This document shows positions 35,007-38,832 of a stretch of 38,832 nt of DNA, piece after piece; position 1 is the first letter of the stretch; the number at the start of each line of letters is the position of its first letter. Location: assembly GCF_003933735.1 (NCBI RefSeq), contig NZ_RSED01000015.1, positions 74,535 to 113,366 on the forward strand. Reading direction: 5' to 3'. The notes under the pieces are model-generated. The model did no database searches. It saw only the letters and a program-made list of their open reading frames with translations, and was not told where the DNA came from. This DNA is from Aquabacterium soli. GTDB taxonomy: Bacteria > Pseudomonadota > Gammaproteobacteria > Burkholderiales > Burkholderiaceae_C. Made by a program: the position numbers and the translations under genes.

Positions 35007-36929
35007 ATGGCACTCTCTGATCTGACCGTGCGGCAAGCCAAGGCTGCCGAAAAAACCCACAGCATCCCCGATACCGATGGCCTCGGCCTGGTGGTCGCCC
35101 GCACCGGCGGCAAGTCGTGGCATTTGCGCTATTACTGGCTCGGCAAGCAAAAGCGCATCTCCCTGGGGAACTACCCCGAGATCGGACTGCGCGAAGCGCG
35201 CGCCTTGCGCGATGAAGCCCGCGCGCTCCTGGCCAAGGGCATCAACCCCCATACAGATCGCAAACAGAAGCGACACGCGGTCAAGCTGGCGGCCGACTAC
35301 ACCTTCAAGGCCGTCTTCGATGCGTGGGTCGAGCATCGCCGCAAGGAAATCAAGGAAGGCAGGAACAGCACGCTGTCGCAGATCCTGCGGATCTTCAACA
35401 AGGACGTGCTGCCCAGCCTCAAGCAGATGTCGATCTACGACATTCGCCGGCCCCAGCTCCTGGGCGTCCTGGCGAGGATCGAGGAGCGCAAGGCGTTCAC
35501 CACTGCTGAAAAGGTCCGCACCTGGCTGGGGCAGTTGTTCCGCTATGCCCTTGTCATCGTGGAGGGGCTGGAAGCCAATCCGGCCTCCGACCTGGACGTG
35601 GTGGCCGAGCCCAAGCCCCCTGTGAACCACAACCCCTACCTGCATCTCCCGGCGCTTCCCGAATTCCTGCAGAAGCTCAGGCTCTACAACCCTCGTGGTT
35701 GGCAGACTCAGCTCGGCATCCGGCTACTGTTCCTGACCGGCGTGCGCACCGGCGAACTGCGGCTGGCGACCCCGGACCAGTTCGACCTCGACCGTGGCCT
35801 GTGGATCATCCCGCCGCAGATCGTCAAGCAACTCCAGGACGAGATGCGCAAGGCCGGTAAGCGCCCGCAGGACGTGCCGCCCTACATCGTGCCGCTCTCC
35901 GTCCAGGCCATCGAGATCGTGCGCTACCTGTTGGGTGTGATGAGGCCGGCCCAGATCCATCTGCTCACGCACCGCAGCGAACTCAAGAAGCGCATCAGCG
36001 AGAACACCCTCAACGCAGCCTTGAAGCGGATGGGCTACGAGGATCAACTGACCGGGCACGGCATCCGCGGAACCATCTCGACGGCGCTAAACGAGATCGG
36101 CTATCCCAAGATTTGGGTGGACGCGCAGCTTTCGCACTCGGACCCGAACAAGGTGAGTTCGGCCTACAACCACGCCAAGTACGTCGAGCCGCGCCGCCGG
36201 ATGATGCAGGACTGGGCAGATCGCCTCGACTTGCTCGAACAGGGCCAGGTCGAAGCGGCCAGTGCCCACCTCACCATCCATATCGAGGGCGTGCCGGCCA
36301 TCGCAGGGGAGGACAACCCCGACGACATCGCTGCAGCCTCTTCTGCGACTCCCGTTCCGCCCGTGGTGGCCTCCCCCATTGTCGTGACGCCAAACGACGC
36401 GGGAATCACCTTCCAGCGGCTGTCGCAGGTGCCACCGCCTCCGACGCATGCGCCGGAACCCGAGGTGTCCGCCATCCAGCGCGAGCGTGAGGAAATGCTG
36501 GCCATCTACGAATCGCCGAGCAGTCTGCCGGTGCCCTTGTTCGGCAAGCTGGCCGGAAAGTCCAAGGACCAGGTCAACCGCGAGTTGAAGGCCGGCAAGC
36601 TGCTCTCCATCAGCCTGGGCAACCGGGGGCAGCGAGTTCCCGATTGGCAACTGGTGCCGCTCAAGCACAAGCTGGCCCAGGTGCTCATGAACCAATGCCC
36701 GCAGGCGGATTCCTGGGACCTGTATCGCATGCTGACGCAGCCGCACCCTGACTTGGGGGGGCGCCCTGCCGTCGACATCGTGACGCCGGGGAATCTGGGC
36801 CTGGTCGTCCGCATCATCGCGGGTACCCGCCAACAGACGGCTGGCCTGCCGCCGAAGCCTATCCCCGAGGACGTGCAGCAGAGCGTTCGGCGACTGGTAG
36901 ACAGCGCCGCGGTGCTTGAGACGGCGTAA
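35007..36929 (+). CDS. Tyrosine-type integrase of an ICEclc-family element, with extra C-terminal domain
   Basis: This 640-residue integrase starts MALSDLTVRQAKAAEK, with AGGAG seven bases before. The order is an N-terminal DUF4102/P4-type arm-binding domain (to about 90), a SAM-like core-binding domain (100-200) and the catalytic domain with R247, H351, R354, H377 and Y387, all present. It matches the length of ICEclc IntB13-type integrases (about 657), which insert into tRNA-Gly. Beyond about residue 400 is a Pro/Val-rich linker, then a domain (about 500-625) ending LGGRPAVDIVTPGNL. This resembles the Xre/MbcA/ParS toxin-binding (DUF2384) pattern of antitoxins. That last point is inference. 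Confidence 0.93.
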   Translation: MALSDLTVRQAKAAEKTHSIPDTDGLGLVVARTGGKSWHLRYYWLGKQKRISLGNYPEIGLREARALRDEARALLAKGINPHTDRKQKRHAVKLAADYTFKAVFDAWVEHRRKEIKEGRNSTLSQILRIFNKDVLPSLKQMSIYDIRRPQLLGVLARIEERKAFTTAEKVRTWLGQLFRYALVIVEGLEANPASDLDVVAEPKPPVNHNPYLHLPALPEFLQKLRLYNPRGWQTQLGIRLLFLTGVRTGELRLATPDQFDLDRGLWIIPPQIVKQLQDEMRKAGKRPQDVPPYIVPLSVQAIEIVRYLLGVMRPAQIHLLTHRSELKKRISENTLNAALKRMGYEDQLTGHGIRGTISTALNEIGYPKIWVDAQLSHSDPNKVSSAYNHAKYVEPRRRMMQDWADRLDLLEQGQVEAASAHLTIHIEGVPAIAGEDNPDDIAAASSATPVPPVVASPIVVTPNDAGITFQRLSQVPPPPTHAPEPEVSAIQREREEMLAIYESPSSLPVPLFGKLAGKSKDQVNRELKAGKLLSISLGNRGQRVPDWQLVPLKHKLAQVLMNQCPQADSWDLYRMLTQPHPDLGGRPAVDIVTPGNLGLVVRIIAGTRQQTAGLPPKPIPEDVQQSVRRLVDSAAVLETA

Positions 36930-36992
36930 TACGAAGTGCGGCAGCACAATGGCCAGCGGCAGGTGCCTGTCTATGGCCTGCTGCATTTCGCC

Positions 36993-37434
36993 TTATTTCA
37001 ACGACGCGCCCAAGCGCACCACGACCGCGTAGAGGTCGGCAATCGTCGCCAGTGCGACCTCGTGCAGCATCTCGGCTGGCACATACACAGCGTCGGTGCG
37101 GATCGGCCGCGTCGCGCAAGCGTCCGCCACGACGGTCGGCTGATTGCCACGCAGGAAAAGCGCCATCGGCGGTGAAGGTCACGCACATGTGGGTCATGAA
37201 CCAGATGACGATGACCTGCTTGTTGCCAACCACGTCCAGGCGCTTGCCCAGGTCGGTGTTGAAGATGGCATTGGGCGCCGTCTTGACTACGACGGGTTTG
37301 TCGGCTAGCGATGCAACGGCGGGATGGATCTGCCCGGTCTCGGCGGCGAGGTCGTAAGGCGAGCCCCGGCCCCCATCATGGACGACATGGATGACCTTTG
37401 CGCCCGCAGCGCGAGCCCGCGCCAGGAGCTCCTG
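36993..37434 (-). pseudogene. Truncated, frameshifted isochorismatase-family (cysteine hydrolase) gene
   Basis: On the minus strand the reading runs from ELLARARAAGAKVIHVVHDGG to KPVVVKTAPNAIFNTDL and FMTHMCVTFTADGAF, the isochorismatase-family motif with its Cys and the preceding Lys. A frameshift near 37156-37159, in a run of four A on the plus strand, breaks it. Beyond the shift the frame GNQPTVVADACATRP to LYAVVVRLGASLK ends with TAA at 36993. Removing one T (minus strand) would restore GAFLRGNQ. About 50-60 N-terminal residues, including the Asp, are missing at the 37423-37434 junction with a transposase piece. The gene is non-functional. Confidence 0.85.
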
Positions 37435-37752
37435 ACGGACAACGGCAGTGCGTACATCGCCGGTCACACGCGCGCGATTGCTCGGCCCCTTGGCCTCAAG
37501 CCAGTGACCACGCCGTCGTGCAGCGCGCAAAGCAACGGCATGGCCGAGAGCTTCATCAACACCTTCAAGTGCGACTACGTCAGCCGCATAAACTTAGCGG
37601 ACGCCACAACGGTCATGGCGCAGTTGCACTTGGCCTTCGAGCACTTCAACAATGTGCATTCGCCTTCGAGCCTGAGAATGCGGTCACCCAGAGAATTCAG
37701 GCAACATCAACAGCGAATCGCCCAGACCGGGAGCGCGTCAGCCAGCGTATAG
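37423..37752 (+). pseudogene. IS3-family (IS2-group) transposase, 3' remnant
   Basis: The frame holds ELLTDNGSAYIAGHTRAIA (second Asp of the DDE triad), QSNGMAESFINTFKCDYV (the Glu) and AFEHFNN and SPREF at the end, all typical of IS3-type OrfB. The first two thirds, including the first Asp, are absent, so the fragment is dead. It joins the isochorismatase remnant at the 12-bp palindrome CAGGAGCTCCTG (37423-37434), in which both genes can be read. The stop is TAG at 37750. Confidence 0.85.
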
Positions 37753-37756
37753 ACCG

Positions 37757-37782
37757 TGTCCGGTTATGCGGGGGCAAGGCCA
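37757..37782 (+). mobile_element. Right terminal repeat of the IS2-group remnant
   Basis: The sequence beginning TGTCCGG and ending GGGGGCAAGGCCA follows the transposase stop by four bases. It resembles the IS2 right end (TGTCTGG...GGGGCAAATCCA) at most positions, recalled from IS2. The left end was lost with the 5' part of the transposase. No direct repeat of the target could be tested. Confidence 0.65.
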
Positions 37783-38107
37783 CATCCTACGAGGTGACGG
37801 ATCGGTAATGCGAAGCCGAAGAGACTGGACTTGGGACCGTGGTCCCTACCTTAGCCGGAATTGGCGAAAGAGCATTGACGCACCGTTCCTGTACGACATT
37901 CCAACAAGCTTCGACCTTCCTGCATTTGGAAGGTTCGCTGAAGAGAACTCCCAGTAACGCCCGCTTTTGGAGTCGGTATGGCTGCACGTCGTATAGACGC
38001 ATGAATTTACGTCCGGCGGCTCAGGGCCAGCGGCGTGCCCCTGCCGCCGGCCACATGGGCCACGTCATCAAATCGCTCGGTGCAGCGAGGCGTCAATGCT
38101 CACGCAA
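37783..38107. other. Intergenic remnant region between IS end and cusA
   Basis: No convincing gene is present in these 325 bases; short open frames on both strands have no recognised product. The region holds the inverted repeat GGGACC/GGTCCC (37833-37846) and the CueR-like operator at 37914-37934. It has lower GC in its middle part than the surrounding genes and looks like decayed ICE cargo. Confidence 0.6.
37914..37934. promoter_or_regulatory. CueR-like copper operator (orphan)
   Basis: ACCTTCC and GGAAGGT are perfect seven-base arms separated by seven bases, the arrangement of the CueR site in the E. coli copA promoter. In CueR sites the dyad sits in a 19-base spacer between -35 and -10. 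Here no good -35/-10 pair flanks it in either direction, and no gene follows closely. It may be a remnant of a copper operon. Confidence 0.5.
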
Positions 38108-38832
38108 TCAGACACGCTCCCTGGGCGGCCTGCGCATCAGCACGTACGCAGCAGGAATCACGAACAACGACAGCAGTGGTGCGGTCACCATCCCACCAAG
38201 CATCGGGGCTGCGATGCGACTCATGACCTCCGAGCCCGTACCGCTGCTCCAGACAATGGGTACTAGGCCCGCCAGGATGACCGCGACGGTCATTGCTTTT
38301 GGGCGCACGCGCAGCACCGCCCCTTCCCGGATCGCATCGAGCAGTTCTTCTCGCGTTGGGTTGCGGCCATCCGGGCAACGCTCCGCCAAGGCCTGCTTCA
38401 GATAGATGAGCATCACCACGCCGAACTCCGCCGCCACACCTGCCAGCGCGATGAATCCCACGCCGGTGGCGATGGACAGGTTGTAATTCAGCAGGTACAG
38501 GAACCAGATGCCCCCCGTGAGCGCGAAGGGCAAGGTCGCCATGATCAACCCCGCTTCCTCTACACGCGCGAAGGTCAGGTACAACAGAACGAAGATGATC
38601 AACAGGGTGGCAGGCACTACAACCTTCAGGCGTGCATTGGCCCGCTCCATGTATTCGAACTGCCCGGAGTAGGTGATGCTCACACCCGGCTCCAGCTTGA
38701 CCTGCTGCCCGATGGCATCGCGCAGTTCGTTGGCCACCGAGGCTAGATCACGGCCGCGCACATCGACATAGACCCAACCGGAGGGCCGTGCGTTCTCGCT
38801 CTTGAGCATGGGTGTTGGCGCCGATTCAAAAT
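38108..38832 (-). CDS. cusA: CusA-type copper/silver RND efflux pump, C-terminal part (5' end outside window)
   Basis: The frame runs from the right edge to the stop at 38108, giving the last roughly 240 residues of a pump of about 1040. [20 protein letters not shown] matches the CusA porter domain. The final helices, with [23 protein letters not shown] and [17 protein letters not shown], match heavy-metal RND pumps (CusA/CzcA). The motif [12 protein letters not shown] is typical of the CusA (Cu+/Ag+) subgroup. ATG 38809 is internal, and the coding frame continues beyond the window. It is the cargo of the element and suggests copper or silver resistance. Confidence 0.9.
   Translation of the reverse strand, partial: FESAPTPMLKSENARPSGWVYVDVRGRDLASVANELRDAIGQQVKLEPGVSITYSGQFEYMERANARLKVVVPATLLIIFVLLYLTFARVEEAGLIMATLPFALTGGIWFLYLLNYNLSIATGVGFIALAGVAAEFGVVMLIYLKQALAERCPDGRNPTREELLDAIREGAVLRVRPKAMTVAVILAGLVPIVWSSGTGSEVMSRIAAPMLGGMVTAPLLSLFVIPAAYVLMRRPPRERV

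Noticed and set aside
37766..37957. A 63-codon plus-strand frame after the IS remnant
   Set aside because: It begins in the IS right end, has no family match that I recognise and overlaps the CueR-like dyad.
37839..38405. A 188-codon plus-strand frame over the IS-cusA gap and the cusA end
   Set aside because: Its second half is antisense to cusA and its first half has no recognisable motif.

Overview
The window looks like a high-GC chromosome segment from a betaproteobacterium of the order Burkholderiales, probably near Comamonadaceae or Sphaerotilaceae (Aquabacterium- or Ideonella-like). The evidence is a short betaproteobacterial H-NS protein, pssA next to leuA, the tig-clpP-clpX-lon order, PEP-CTERM proteins and the codon bias. 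The genus is an inference.

Positions 1-34702 read as core chromosome. They begin with the 3' end of a chemotaxis receptor, a secreted M16 peptidase and an H-NS gene. A tightly coupled minus-strand operon follows: moxR, DUF58, tgpA-like transglutaminase and mltB. Next come a histone-deacetylase-family hydrolase, a haem/iron-type TonB receptor, two adjacent PEP-CTERM proteins with a Fur-like inverted repeat in front, an MscS channel and pssA. leuA is preceded by an unannotated 19-codon leader peptide with rare tandem CTA leucine codons, an antiterminator and an intrinsic terminator, apparently transcribed leaderless from an extended -10. Then come a D-Ala-D-Ala endopeptidase, an IclR regulator, a TIGR03790-like secreted protein, a degenerate squalene/phytoene-synthase-fold protein, and an RND efflux pair whose strong sigma70 promoter is overlapped by a perfect TetR-type operator although no TetR gene is in the window. 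tRNA-Leu(UAG) leads into the proteostasis block tig, clpP, clpX, lon. A sigma32-like promoter lies in front of clpP.

From the 3' end of tRNA-Gly(GCC) at 34778 the sequence changes character. The tRNA end is followed by a 640-residue P4/ICEclc-type tyrosine integrase, which marks one end of an integrative and conjugative element. The integrase carries an unusual C-terminal region resembling the Xre/MbcA/ParS toxin-binding domain, and a hairpin covers its ribosome binding site. Behind it are a truncated, frameshifted isochorismatase-family hydrolase, the 3' remnant of an IS2-group IS3 transposase with its right terminal repeat, an orphan CueR-like copper operator, and the C-terminal part of a CusA-type copper/silver RND pump that runs off the window. 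The element therefore probably carries copper resistance.

No CRISPR array, rRNA or clear new defence system was seen. The most notable sites are the leuA attenuator, the TetR operator without its regulator, and the ICE end.
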